Shown here: piece after piece, positions 43,201-52,478 of the stretch
Layout of the letters: every line of letters starts with the position of its first letter
Numbering within the stretch: position 1 is the stretch's first letter
From: Sphingomonas canadensis
Lineage (GTDB): Bacteria; Pseudomonadota; Alphaproteobacteria; Sphingomonadales; Sphingomonadaceae
Direction: 5' to 3'
DNA: 64,000 nucleotides
NCBI RefSeq assembly: GCF_026013525.1
Contig: NZ_JAPDRA010000013.1
Coordinates: 30,306 to 94,305 of the forward strand
Notes under the pieces: generated by a model
The model's input: the letters and a program-made list of their open reading frames with translations, nothing else
Databases searched by the model: none
Told to the model about the DNA's origin: nothing
Translations under genes and position numbers: made by a program

Positions 43201-43767
43201 ATGCCGATGCTCTCCCTTGCGCTGCTCGCGCTTTCTGTCCCTGCCGCGCAGGCGGCCGATCTTCACCAGCTTTCGCGCGACGAGGCCTATTGCGTCTACG
43301 ATCAGCTTGACGAAGACGGGCGGACCGAGCTGGCGAAGCTGGTCATCACCACGGACGACGAGACGATCCAGAATGTCTTCATGACCACCGCCGAAGCGCT
43401 GGCGGAATGTGTCGAGACCTGGAAATGGACCGAGGATTCCACCGTGGCCGGCGTCTTCTATTCCGCCGCGGAAGCCGGCAAGGCGTTCTATGCGGCCCAG
43501 GTGGCGCCGCGGCTCTCCACCGATCGGCTGGACGCGCTGTTCCTGAAGCTTGACCAGGCCGATCGCATCGCGCTCACCTTCGACGGCACCGACAAGCTGA
43601 GCGCGCAGGAGCGACAGGCGCTTGCCGCCCGCGTCCGCGCCGTGCTGGCGCGCGAGGGCGTGGCGGCCGGCGATCTGGAGCCGGCCGAACATTATCTCGC
43701 CTGTTTCGCGCGCAGCCTGGAGATGCTGGCCGAATGGGGCGAGCTGCTGGAACAGGGCAAACGCTGA
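43201..43767 (+). CDS. Secreted hypothetical protein (188 aa)
   Basis: Signal peptide MLSLALLALSVPAAQA, then a helical, acidic body (LHQLSRDEAYCVYDQLDEDGRTELAKLV; three Cys). No known motif. Probably periplasmic. Located between the lipoprotein gene and a convergent DUF1905 gene. Confidence 0.65.
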   Translation: MPMLSLALLALSVPAAQAADLHQLSRDEAYCVYDQLDEDGRTELAKLVITTDDETIQNVFMTTAEALAECVETWKWTEDSTVAGVFYSAAEAGKAFYAAQVAPRLSTDRLDALFLKLDQADRIALTFDGTDKLSAQERQALAARVRAVLAREGVAAGDLEPAEHYLACFARSLEMLAEWGELLEQGKR

Positions 43768-43804
43768 GCCCCTGCGCCGGCGGGCACCACCCCGCCGCGC
43801 GCGT

Positions 43805-44131
43805 TCAGGCCCAGATCGCCACCGTCACCACATCGCCCTCGGCCGCGCCCGCGCGCTTGCGCACCTCGGCCTTCACCGGCAGCAGATAGCCGTCGCCGCC
43901 CGATTGCGGGAAGGCCGATGTCTCGAACGCCACGCCCTCCACGCTGACCCGCAGCCGCACCGCGCCAAAGCCGCGCGCGCCGCCCAGCGCCCGCCGCTCG
44001 AATCCCAGCGCGCGCACCGCATCCGCCGCATCGCCGGAGATGGTGACGAAATGCCAGCTCCCCTTGGCGGGCGGATCGGGCGTCCAGCGCCACAGTTCGG
44101 TATCGAAGCGATGCGTGGGTTCGTCGGTCAT
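43805..44131 (-). CDS. DUF1905 domain protein
   Basis: 108 residues: MTDEPTHRFDTELWRWTPDPPAKGSWHFVTISGD, then GFGAVRLRVSVEGVAFETSAFPQSGGDGYLLPVKAEVRKRAG, the standard DUF1905 barrel. Function unknown; cytoplasmic. Confidence 0.85.
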   Translation of the reverse strand: MTDEPTHRFDTELWRWTPDPPAKGSWHFVTISGDAADAVRALGFERRALGGARGFGAVRLRVSVEGVAFETSAFPQSGGDGYLLPVKAEVRKRAGAAEGDVVTVAIWA

Positions 44132-44262
44132 GAGCGCGGCATGGGCATCCGGGGTTGGCGGTCGCGGCCTTCATCCGCTTCCCCGTGGGCGCGGGCAAGG
44201 GGCAGCGCGCGGACTTGATCCGGATCAAACTTCGCCCCGCCGCGGCACCCTATGCTGCGCGG

Positions 44263-44670
44263 ATGAGCGGCGATACCTCCCCCTTTGAAGCCATCGGCGG
44301 CGCCCCCGCCGTCCGTGCGCTGGCCCAGCGTTTCTATGCGCTGGTCGATGCCGATCCCGCCTATGCGGAGCTGCGCGCGCTGCATGGGGCGGACCTGGCG
44401 CCGATCGCCGAATCGCTGGCGGGGTTCCTCACCGGCTGGCTGGGCGGCCCGCGCGATTGGTTCGCCAGTTCGCGCGGGTGCATCTTCAGCCTGCACGGCG
44501 GCTTCGCGATCGGCGATGCGGCCGCCGCGCAATGGACCGAGGCGATGGCCCGCACGATCCGCGATCAGCCCGGCGTGGAGCCGGATCTGGCCGGGGCGAT
44601 GATCGAACGGCTGGGCAAGATGGCGCAGGCGATGGTCAACGCCCGCGCGCCCGCCAGCGCCGCCGCCTGA
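44263..44670 (+). CDS. Truncated hemoglobin-like globin
   Basis: About 135 residues from ATG 44263. FEAIGGAPAVRALAQRFYALVDADPAY matches the N-terminal helices of bacterial truncated hemoglobins (group II-like), followed by FLTGWLGGPRDWF and SLHGGFAIGDAAAAQW, where the His is the probable proximal haem ligand. Role would be O2/NO binding or protection from nitrosative stress. Divergent from the DUF1905 gene. Confidence 0.7.
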   Translation: MSGDTSPFEAIGGAPAVRALAQRFYALVDADPAYAELRALHGADLAPIAESLAGFLTGWLGGPRDWFASSRGCIFSLHGGFAIGDAAAAQWTEAMARTIRDQPGVEPDLAGAMIERLGKMAQAMVNARAPASAAA

Positions 44671-44682
44671 ACCGCGCGGCGA

Positions 44683-45654
44683 TCAGGCCGGCACCATCCC
44701 CGGCCGGATCGCGGCTTCCGCATCCGCGGCGCCATGATCGCACCCGCCCTCGCCGGTGCAGATGAGCTGGTCGTACCCGCTCTGCGGACAGATGGCGTGC
44801 GCGCTGAACATCGACGGGATCAGCGCGTCCAGCCCGATCCGCGGCCGCCGCAGCAGCCAGCCCAGGCGCGAGGGGCTGCGCGCGCCTGCCCAGGGCTGGT
44901 GGTGCCCCGGCCCGGCGGCAGGGGCGCTCACCTGCACGCCCACCGGATGATAATCGTGGCTGGCCAGCGGCGATCCCAACTGGCGCAGCAGCCCGCGCAC
45001 CCATCGCGGCGCACCCGGCCCGGGCGGCAGATGCGGCACCAGGTCGCTCGGCAGCTCATAGCGCAGGCAGGCGATGCGGGTGCGGGCATAGGCCTCCGCG
45101 AAATCGGCGTTGCCCGCACGCGCGGCGGCGATGGTCGCCACGCTCAGCGGCGCATCGGCCCAGTCGCGGCGCTGCGCCGCACGGAAGGCGAACAGATTGG
45201 CCAGCGCCCCGCCCTTGCTGTGCCCGGTCACGAACAGGTGGCGGCGCGCGCGGCGATCGAGCAGGCTCTGGTCGAACATGCGGGTCACCGCGCTCTCCAC
45301 GCCCGGCGCGTCGCCGTCATCGTCCCACAGCCGGTGGAGCGATTCGGCGAAGCCCAGGTGGACCCCGCCCGCATATTCGGATCGCTGGACACAGGCGGCC
45401 ATGCCGTCGTTCAGCCAGTCGAGCATCACCGCCCAGCCGTCATAGCCGCCCGCGAAGGGGGGCAGCGTGCCGCGGAACGCGACCACCACGCCCTCCGGCA
45501 CGCGACCGACGAGCGCCAGGTCTATCGCACGCCCGCCGATCGCGGCCTCGCGCTCGATCACCAGCGGGCGTTCCAGCCAGCCGACCTGGCGGCCCATCAC
45601 CTCCATCCGCGGCTGATAGGCCTGGGACGATGCGAACAGCAGACGGCGCTTCAT
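44683..45654 (-). CDS. Class 3-type lipase/alpha-beta hydrolase
   Basis: About 323 residues from ATG 45654. Lipase-3 signature: VVAFRGTLPPFAGGYDGWAVMLDWLNDGM and nucleophile motif HLFVTGHSKGGALANLFAFRAA (GHSKG), with SLATIAAARAGN-like and YELPSDLVPHLPPG following. No clear signal peptide. Substrate unknown. The ORF upstream of 45654 is Pro-rich and probably not part of the gene. Confidence 0.8.
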   Translation of the reverse strand: MKRRLLFASSQAYQPRMEVMGRQVGWLERPLVIEREAAIGGRAIDLALVGRVPEGVVVAFRGTLPPFAGGYDGWAVMLDWLNDGMAACVQRSEYAGGVHLGFAESLHRLWDDDGDAPGVESAVTRMFDQSLLDRRARRHLFVTGHSKGGALANLFAFRAAQRRDWADAPLSVATIAAARAGNADFAEAYARTRIACLRYELPSDLVPHLPPGPGAPRWVRGLLRQLGSPLASHDYHPVGVQVSAPAAGPGHHQPWAGARSPSRLGWLLRRPRIGLDALIPSMFSAHAICPQSGYDQLICTGEGGCDHGAADAEAAIRPGMVPA

Positions 45655-46038
45655 GCAACGGTGCATATGGTTAACGACTCCCTGCCCGTCTTTTGATCCC
45701 GCGCGGCCGGGCGGCGCCATTCCGGGCAACCCCATTCCGGGATTCCCGCTAGGGGCGGGAGCGGGGCGGCGCCGCGGCCATGACGCCCGAAATGGCATGA
45801 CGCCGAAACTGGCACGCCGCCGGTTGCGCCGCGCTGAACGCCCTGTTCAGCCGCTTGACGGATATGGCGCCGGGGGGCGACAAGGCCCGCGTCCTTCCGG
45901 GGAGTGGAACATGCAGGAGATTGCCGCCCGCTGATCGATGGCCGGTGCCGTGGTGCGCCGGGGCCATCGAGCATGCGTCCGCCGTGCCGGCCCATGCCGG
46001 CGCGGGCGCCGTTGCATGTCCAGCGAAGGCAATATCCC
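45655..46038. other. 384-bp intergenic stretch
   Basis: Between divergent lipase and yjhX-like genes. No supportable gene. A short duplication CATTCCGGG at ~45718-45740 and a GTTAACGACTC sequence (GANTC site) near 45671 are visible. Confidence 0.4.
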
Positions 46039-46299
46039 GTGAACATCTCCCGTTACGAACAGCGCGTGCTCCATGTGCTCGCGCAGGGCGGCCATATCCT
46101 CCACCGCCGCGATCCCGAAACCGGCCGCATCGTCGAGGCGCTGTGCCTCACCCGCGACGGCCATGTGCTGGCCGATTGCACGCTGGCGCTGTTTCGCCGG
46201 CTGAAGCGGCGGCGGCTGATCGCCAGCATGGAGGGCCAGCCCTATCGCATCACGCGCATGGGGCTGTCTGCGGTGCGGGCACAGCTCGACAACCGTTAG
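46039..46299 (+). CDS. yjhX: YjhX family protein (DUF2084)
   Basis: 86 residues from GTG 46039 (MNISRYEQRVLHVLAQGGHILHRRD). The whole length matches YjhX: LTRDGHVLADCTLALFRRLKRRRLIASMEGQPYRITRMG...RAQLDNR. YjhX is annotated as a toxin in E. coli, but the fold is winged-helix and its physiological role is unsettled. No antitoxin partner is apparent here. Confidence 0.9.
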   Translation: MNISRYEQRVLHVLAQGGHILHRRDPETGRIVEALCLTRDGHVLADCTLALFRRLKRRRLIASMEGQPYRITRMGLSAVRAQLDNR

Positions 46300-46344
46300 G
46301 AGGTTTGGCGAGGGTGCAGGGCGCCAGCCCGCTCCTCCGCCGCC

Positions 46345-46824
46345 TCAGCACCAGGGCTCGCGCCGGCCGGTCCAGCGCCGCGCGAGCCCTTCGGCCACCA
46401 GCGCGTCGCCCAGCGATCGGCCGCCGCGCGTCACGACGCGCAGCTTGCGGCCATAGCGATCGGCATCGCGGCCGTCGCCCGCCGCCGTCAGCGTGAAACC
46501 GCCTGCGTTGAGCAGCGCGTGCAGCCGCTGCGTCGCCGCCGCGCCCAGCCGCGCCTCGCGGGCACAGCGCGGCGGGTGCGTTTCGGGCGTGTCGATATCG
46601 GCGATGCGGATCTTCTCGCCCTTCAGCCAGAAGGTGTCGCCATCGACCACGCAATTGGTGCCCCCGCCCGCGCCGCAGAATCCGAAGCGCGCCACGACCG
46701 CATCGCCCGCCGATGCCGCCACAGGCGCGACCGCGGCGGGCGCCGCCGGCCCCCAGCCCGTCCAGGAGGCGGCAGCCAGCCCCGCCAGCGCGCCCAACCC
46801 GACCGTCAACAACAGCTCGCGCAC
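46345..46824 (-). CDS. Thermonuclease family (SNase-like) protein
   Basis: 159 residues. N-terminal hydrophobic segment LLLTVGLGALAGLAAASW suggests export or membrane anchoring. SNase core: CVVDGDTFWLKGEKIRIADIDTPETHPPRC (catalytic Asp and Arg), AATQRLHALLNAGG, and DRYGRKLRVVTRGGRSLGDALVAEGLARRW with the second Arg. Secreted nuclease likely. Confidence 0.88.
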   Translation of the reverse strand: MRELLLTVGLGALAGLAAASWTGWGPAAPAAVAPVAASAGDAVVARFGFCGAGGGTNCVVDGDTFWLKGEKIRIADIDTPETHPPRCAREARLGAAATQRLHALLNAGGFTLTAAGDGRDADRYGRKLRVVTRGGRSLGDALVAEGLARRWTGRREPWC

Positions 46825-46849
46825 CGCGTCCTCCCGAAAGAGGCCCAGC

Positions 46850-46970
46850 CTTGGAGGCTGTCCGCCTTTGGTGGATCGGCGCCGGCCCGCTCCCCCGCCC
46901 GGCCACCCACAGAACGGGTGGCCGGGCGAGGGAGCGGGCTGGCGCCGCCTAAACAGGGCAGACTCTTAGG
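46850..46970. repeat. Palindromic repeat element, copy 1
   Basis: About 120-bp imperfect palindrome: left arm 46878-46909 (GGCGCCGGCCCGCTCC and on), right arm 46916-46946. Outer right flank GGGCAGACTCTTAGG resembles the perfect terminal repeat of copy 2 at 63770-63899; the left outer flank has diverged. Confidence 0.75.
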
Positions 46971-47059
46971 CGGCGGCGGTAAGCAATTGGTGAGGACGCG
47001 GCTCCGCTATGGCGGCATCGCGCCGCTTTCGCACCCGTTCCGGAGGAGAGCCTCCGGCG

Positions 47060-47536
47060 CTACGGCTTCTTGAAGCCGGTGTGGCACCCTTCGCAGGTGG
47101 CGCGCACCTGGCCGAACGCCGAGGCGAACCCGTCCTTGTCGCCCGCCGCCGCCGCGCCGGCGAGCAGGTTGGCGGCGATCTGGAAGCTCTCCGCCTTTGC
47201 CTTGAAGCCCACCGGGTTGCTCCACACCGTCGCCAGCGCCTCGCTGGGCGGCAGGAAGCTGCCTTCGGCGAACATGCCGGGGATCGCCTTGGCCCATCCC
47301 GCCAGCGATCGCGCGGCGAAGCCCTGGGTCTTCACATCGTCGCCGCGGTCGATCGCGCCCTTGATCGATCCCATCAGCGCGCCGGACATACGCATCGCCA
47401 CCTTGCGGCCCTCGATCAGCGCGGCGGTGTTGGGCGGGGGCGCGGCATCGGGCGCGGTCTGGCGCACGCCCGCGTTGGCCGCGCCGAGCGCGAACAGCGC
47501 CGCCGCCCCTGCCAATATCAGCTTGTCGGTCCGCAT
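47060..47536 (-). CDS. Cytochrome c' (c-type, class II)
   Basis: 158 residues. Signal peptide ILAGAAALFALGAANAG, then a four-helix-bundle protein with the haem motif CEGCH near the C-terminus (RATCEGCHTGFKK), as in class II cytochromes c'. Periplasmic; may bind NO. The region before it is a repeat element. Confidence 0.88.
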   Translation of the reverse strand: MRTDKLILAGAAALFALGAANAGVRQTAPDAAPPPNTAALIEGRKVAMRMSGALMGSIKGAIDRGDDVKTQGFAARSLAGWAKAIPGMFAEGSFLPPSEALATVWSNPVGFKAKAESFQIAANLLAGAAAAGDKDGFASAFGQVRATCEGCHTGFKKP

Positions 47537-47599
47537 CGTCCGTCTCCCTGCCGCCTGTGAGGGTTCAGGCTATCGCGGCCGGGGCCGCCGGGCAACGCC

Positions 47600-47815
47600 T
47601 CAGCCCCAGTCCGGCATCTGCCACCAGACGATCGCCCCGATCGCGATCGCGAGCGCCAGCGCGCGAAGCTGGCGCCAGCGGAATGCCCAACGCAGCCCGG
47701 TGCTGGGGCGGCTGCGCAACGGGATGCCGTCGCCGGGATGGCCAAGCCAGGCGCGCGCGGGCCGGTATCGCCCGCGCCACCGCCCGGATTGCCGTGGAAA
47801 TCGCCGATCGCGCAT
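47600..47815 (-). CDS. Small single-pass membrane protein (71 aa)
   Basis: An Arg-rich N-terminal half followed by one helix LRALALAIAIGAIVWWQM near the C-terminus. Plausible but no homology recognised. Confidence 0.4.
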   Translation of the reverse strand: MRDRRFPRQSGRWRGRYRPARAWLGHPGDGIPLRSRPSTGLRWAFRWRQLRALALAIAIGAIVWWQMPDWG

Positions 47816-47947
47816 GCCGCCGCCCTTTCCCGCGGCCAGGCTATGCCCGGTTCGTCACCAAATGCTTGACGGCGCGGCGGGCCGCATCTGCATCCGGAAC
47901 GGAGGCGGTTGCGTCCGATGCGGAGGGCGGGCGGCTATGCTGGCGGC

Positions 47948-48139
47948 ATGGAGACACCGGTCGAATATCGCTGCCGAACCTGCACCAGCAGCGCGGTGAC
48001 GCGCGATGCCTGGGCAAGCTGGGACGTGGTCCGGCAGGGATGGGTGCTGACAGAGGTGTTCGACTTCGATTTCTGCCACCAATGCCATCGCGAGACGGAA
48101 CTGGTAGCGGTGCCCGCCTGGCCGCCGGACGGGGCCTGA
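47948..48139 (+). CDS. Small zinc-ribbon-like protein, copy 2
   Basis: 63 residues from ATG 47948: VEYRCRTCTSSAVTRDAWASWDVVRQGWVLTEVFDFDFCHQCHRETELVAV. Two Cys-x2-Cys pairs with the same spacing and the same VTRDAWAxWD block as the protein at 42248, so the two are paralogues ~5.7 kb apart. Function unknown. Confidence 0.72.
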   Translation: METPVEYRCRTCTSSAVTRDAWASWDVVRQGWVLTEVFDFDFCHQCHRETELVAVPAWPPDGA

Positions 48140-48164
48140 GGTCCGGCGGCCAGGCGGCGGCGCC

Positions 48165-50267
48165 TCAATCCGCCGCGCCGAGCTGCCACAGCATGAAGGC
48201 CATCTCGTCCGCCGCCTCGCGCAGGCTCTCCCACCGGCCGGACTTGCCGCCATGGCCCGCCCCCATGTTGATCTTCAGCACCAGCAGATTGCCATCGGTC
48301 TTGGTCGCGCGCAGCCTGGCGGCCCATTTGGCGGGCTCCCAATAGGTGACGCGCGGATCGTTGAGCCCGCCGGAGATGTACAGCGGCGGATAGGCCTGGG
48401 CGCGGACATTGTCATAGGGCGAATAGCTGCGGATCAGCTCGAACGCCGCCTTGTCGGTGATCGGGTTGCCCCATTCGGGCCATTCGCCCGGCGTCAGCGG
48501 CAGCGTCTCGTCCAGCATCGTGTTGAGCACGTCGACGAAGGGCACATCGGCCACCACCACGCCCCACAGCTCCGGATCGGAATTGACGATCGCGCCCATC
48601 AGCTCGCCGCCCGCCGAACGCCCGGCCACGGCGATGCCGCCCGCATGGGTATAGCCCAGCGCGATCAGCCCCTTCGCGCAATCGACGAAGTCGTTGAAGG
48701 TGTTGGTGCGCTTCTCCAGCTTGCCGTCGAAATACCATTGCTGGCCCAGGTCGTCGCCGCCGCGGATGTGGGCGATGGCGAAGGCCACGCCGCGATCCAG
48801 GAACGACATGCGGCTCGTCGAGAATCCCGGCGGGATGGCGATGCCATAGGCGCCATAGGAATAGAGGTAGAGCTTGCCCGATCCGTCACGCGGGAAATCC
48901 TTGGGATAGACGATCGAAACGGGCACCCTGGTCCCGTCGCGCACGGCGATCTCCAGCCGTTCGGTGCGGTATTTCGATCCGTCATAGCCGCTGGGGATCT
49001 CCTGGACCTTCAGCGTCTCTAGCCGCCCCGTCGCGATCTCATAGTCATAGACGGTGCCCGGCGTGACCATCGACTGGTAGGAAAGCCGGAGCTTGCTGAC
49101 CGCATATTCGGGGTTGTCGCCCAGCCCGGCGACGTAGCTCGCCTCGGGAAAGACGATGCGGTGCGGGGCGATGTGCGGATCATATTTGTGCAGCTCGATC
49201 TGGTCGAGCCCGTGCTCGCGCCCCTCCACCACGAAGAAATCGGCGAAGCACGACACGCCGGTCATGTAGAAATGGGCCGAAGGCGCGATCCGCTCGGTCC
49301 ATTCGCCGGGCCGCTCGATCGGCGCGGTCGCCAGCCGCCAGTTGGTGTGCGTATCGTTGGTGTGGATGAACAGCGTGCCGCCATGCACGTCCACGTCATA
49401 TTCGCGGCCGGGCTGGCGCGGCGATACCAGGATCGGATCGGCCAGCGGATCGCCCGCGGGCATCAGCCGGATCTCGCTGGTGGTATGATCGCTCGCGGTC
49501 AGGATGATCCACTTGCGGTCGCCGCTCAGATCGACGCCGACCGAATAGCCCTGATCCTCCTCATAATAGACCACCACGTCTTCCGCCGGATCGGTGCCCA
49601 GCCGGTGCAGCTTGATCGTGCGCGTGCGCCAATGCTCGTCGGTCAGGCCATAGAGTATCGCCGATCCGTCGCTGGTGAAGACGATGTTGCCGATCGTCCC
49701 CTCGATCGAGACGTCGCCCCATTTGCCCGCCGCCCCGGCGATCGCCTCCGGCAGCGCGCCGCCGGTGCCCAGGTCCTTGATGCGGATGGTGTAGCGTTCG
49801 GACCCGTCGTCGTCGGTCGAATAGGCCATCAGCCGGCCATCCTCGCTGATGGAGACGGCGCCGACGCGGAAATATTCCTTGCCCGCCGCCATCGCGGGCT
49901 CGTCCAGGATAAGCTCGTCGGCGCCGCCGCGCACCGGCTTGCGCCACCAGCGGGGATATTCGCCGCCGGTCTCGAAATCGGTCCAGTAGAGCCAGTCGCC
50001 GTCCTTCTGCGGAACGGTGCTCTCGTCCTCCTTGATCCGCCCGCGCATCTCCTGGAACAGCGTCTCGGTCAGCGGCTTCAGCGGCGCCATCACCGCGTCG
50101 AAATAGGCGTTCTCGGCATTGAGATAGGCGAGCACGTCGGGATCGGTGACGGGCTCCGGATAGCCGGGCGCGCGCAGCCAGGCCCAGGGATCCTCGATCG
50201 TGATCCCGTGGCGGGTGTAGCTGTGCGGGCGCGTGGCGGCGGCGGGCGGCGGCGGAAGATCGGTCAT
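48165..50267 (-). CDS. S9 family oligopeptidase (PtrB-like)
   Basis: About 700 residues from ATG 50267. Prolyl oligopeptidase/protease II family: N-terminal propeller (HGITIEDPWAWLRAPGYPEPV, GRIKEDESTVPQKDGDWLYWTDFETGGEYP, VGVDLSGDRKWIILTASDH) and a C-terminal hydrolase with GIAVAGRSAGGELMGAIVNSDPELW (nucleophile Ser), PLYISGGLNDPRVTYWEPAKW (Asp) and NMGAGHGGKSG (His). No signal peptide, so likely cytoplasmic or released by another route. Distinct from the lasso isopeptidase. Confidence 0.92.
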   Translation of the reverse strand: MTDLPPPPAAATRPHSYTRHGITIEDPWAWLRAPGYPEPVTDPDVLAYLNAENAYFDAVMAPLKPLTETLFQEMRGRIKEDESTVPQKDGDWLYWTDFETGGEYPRWWRKPVRGGADELILDEPAMAAGKEYFRVGAVSISEDGRLMAYSTDDDGSERYTIRIKDLGTGGALPEAIAGAAGKWGDVSIEGTIGNIVFTSDGSAILYGLTDEHWRTRTIKLHRLGTDPAEDVVVYYEEDQGYSVGVDLSGDRKWIILTASDHTTSEIRLMPAGDPLADPILVSPRQPGREYDVDVHGGTLFIHTNDTHTNWRLATAPIERPGEWTERIAPSAHFYMTGVSCFADFFVVEGREHGLDQIELHKYDPHIAPHRIVFPEASYVAGLGDNPEYAVSKLRLSYQSMVTPGTVYDYEIATGRLETLKVQEIPSGYDGSKYRTERLEIAVRDGTRVPVSIVYPKDFPRDGSGKLYLYSYGAYGIAIPPGFSTSRMSFLDRGVAFAIAHIRGGDDLGQQWYFDGKLEKRTNTFNDFVDCAKGLIALGYTHAGGIAVAGRSAGGELMGAIVNSDPELWGVVVADVPFVDVLNTMLDETLPLTPGEWPEWGNPITDKAAFELIRSYSPYDNVRAQAYPPLYISGGLNDPRVTYWEPAKWAARLRATKTDGNLLVLKINMGAGHGGKSGRWESLREAADEMAFMLWQLGAAD

Positions 50268-50538
50268 GCCCGGCCTTGTAGCGCGCACGGCGTGAAGCGG
50301 AAGGGGCGGCTCGTTTCGCCGAAGCAACGTGCGCGATCACCATGGCGGGCGGGCTGCAGCGTCGCTCCCCCGGCCCCGGCATCGGCCCGCCGGACCTTCC
50401 CCCTGTCGCGTCCCCCCTGTCGCGCCCGGCGCAAATCTGCCAGAAACCACGGCATGACGATCGGCCGCCATCCCGCCCGAACGGCGGACGGGATGGCGGT
50501 TCGCGACACCCATGACCTTCGCATACGGAACAGCATCC

Positions 50539-52332
50539 ATGTCCACCCATGCAGACCGCCTCGCCGCGCTGCGCGACCAGCTCAAGCACGACCGGCTCGA
50601 CGGCTTCGTCGTGCCGCTTACCGACGAGCATATGTCCGAATATGTCGGCGCCTATGCCCAGCGCCTCGGCTGGCTGACGGGGTTCAAGGGCAGCGCGGGA
50701 ACCGCCGTGGTGCTGCCGCAGGAGGCGGCGATCTTCGTCGACGGCCGCTATACGCTCCAGGTGCGCGAGCAGGTGTCGCCCGACGACTGGCAATATGTCT
50801 CCGTCCCCGCCGCCAGCGTCGCGGGCTGGCTGGGCGAGCATGCGCCGGACGGCGGCCGCATCGGATACGATCCCTGGCTCCACACCCGCGCCTGGGTGGA
50901 GGAGGCGCGCAAGGCGCTGGCCGAGAAGGGCGCCGAGCTGGTCGCGGTCGACACCAACCCGATCGACGCGATCTGGCCGGACAAGCCCCTCCCCTCCGAT
51001 GCCGCGCTCGCGGTGCAGGACGATGCGCACGCGGGCAAATCCTCCGCCGCCAAGCGCGCCGGCATCGCCGACTGGCTGGCCGAGCGGAAGGCGGACGCCG
51101 TGGTCCTCGCCGCGCTCGATTCGATCGCCTGGGCGTTCAACATCCGCGGGACCGACGTGAGCCACACGCCCGTCGCGCTCGCCTATGCCATGGTGCATGC
51201 GGACGGCACCGCCGACCTGTTCGTGGCGCCCGGCAAGATGACCGACGCGGTCGCCCAGCATCTGGGCAACGCGGTGCGCGTCCATGATCGCACGGCCTTC
51301 GCGGGCGCGCTCAAGGGGTTCGCGGGTAAGCGCGTCGCCGCCGATCCGGCCAGTTCGGTCGCGGCGATCTTCGACGCGCTGGAGGCCGGCGGGGCCAAGG
51401 TGCTGGCGGTGCGCGATCCCGCGCTGATCGCCAAGGCGGTGAAGAACCCCGCCGAGATCGCGGGCCACAAGGCCGCCCAGGCGATCGACGGCGCCGCACT
51501 CTGCCGCTTCCTGCGCTGGTTCGAGGGCGAGGCGCCCAAGGGCACCCTCACCGAACTGATCTGCGAGGACAGGCTGGAGGAATTCCGCCGCGCCACCGGC
51601 CGGCTGAAGGATCTGAGCTTCGCCACCATCTCCGCCACCGGCCCGCACGGCGCGATTCCCCATTACAAGGCGACCCCGGAGAGCAACCTGCCGGTCGCGC
51701 CGGGCCAGCTCTACCTGGTCGATTCGGGCGGCCAATATGCGGACGGCACCACCGACGTGACGCGCGTGATGCCCGTGGGCGCCCCCAGCGCCGAGATGAA
51801 GGACCGTTTCACCCGGGTGCTGAAGGGCCATATCGGCGTCGCCACCGCGGTTTTCCCCGAAGGCACCACCGGCGCCCAGCTCGACAGCTTCGCACGCCGC
51901 CCGCTGTGGGACGCGGGGCTCGATTATCCGCACGGCACCGGCCATGGCGTCGGCGCCTATCTGTCGGTCCATGAAGGGCCGCAGCGGATCGCCCAGCCCT
52001 TCTATCCCGGCGGCCAGGCGCTGGAGGTGCTGCGCGCGGGCATGTTCCTTTCGAACGAGCCCGGCTATTACAAGGCGGGCGAATATGGCATCCGCATCGA
52101 GAATCTGGTGCTGGTCGAACCGCGCGAGATCGCGGGCGCCGAACAGCCGATGCTGGGCTTCGAAACGCTCACCTTCGCCCCGATCGAGCGCAGCCTGATC
52201 GATCCCGCGCTGCTCACCGCCGGGGAGCGCGAATGGCTTGACGCCTATCACGCCCAGGTGCTGGCGATCATCGGCCCCCAGCTTGCGGGCGAGGATCTGG
52301 CCTGGCTCCAGGCCAAGTGCGCCGCGATCTGA
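50539..52332 (+). CDS. pepP: Xaa-Pro aminopeptidase (M24 family)
   Basis: About 597 residues from ATG 50539. Two creatinase-like N domains, then the pita-bread metallopeptidase: YLVDSGGQYADGTTDVTRVMPVG (two Asp ligands), GTGHGVGAYLSVHEGP (His), FLSNEPGYYKAGEYGIRIENL (Glu ligands). Removes N-terminal residues before proline. The length fits the long (~600 aa) AMPP2-type enzymes of alphaproteobacteria. Confidence 0.93.
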   Translation: MSTHADRLAALRDQLKHDRLDGFVVPLTDEHMSEYVGAYAQRLGWLTGFKGSAGTAVVLPQEAAIFVDGRYTLQVREQVSPDDWQYVSVPAASVAGWLGEHAPDGGRIGYDPWLHTRAWVEEARKALAEKGAELVAVDTNPIDAIWPDKPLPSDAALAVQDDAHAGKSSAAKRAGIADWLAERKADAVVLAALDSIAWAFNIRGTDVSHTPVALAYAMVHADGTADLFVAPGKMTDAVAQHLGNAVRVHDRTAFAGALKGFAGKRVAADPASSVAAIFDALEAGGAKVLAVRDPALIAKAVKNPAEIAGHKAAQAIDGAALCRFLRWFEGEAPKGTLTELICEDRLEEFRRATGRLKDLSFATISATGPHGAIPHYKATPESNLPVAPGQLYLVDSGGQYADGTTDVTRVMPVGAPSAEMKDRFTRVLKGHIGVATAVFPEGTTGAQLDSFARRPLWDAGLDYPHGTGHGVGAYLSVHEGPQRIAQPFYPGGQALEVLRAGMFLSNEPGYYKAGEYGIRIENLVLVEPREIAGAEQPMLGFETLTFAPIERSLIDPALLTAGEREWLDAYHAQVLAIIGPQLAGEDLAWLQAKCAAI

Positions 52333-52478
52333 GCTGATCCCGCCCCCCGGGCGGAAGGGGAGGCGCCGTCCTCCCGATCGCATCGGACACCCGGCATTCG
52401 TGAGTACTAACTGCGCCGCACGGCTGTCGCTTCGCCGCATGCTTGCCCCATCCCCCCCTCCCCGCTAACGCGCAGGCC

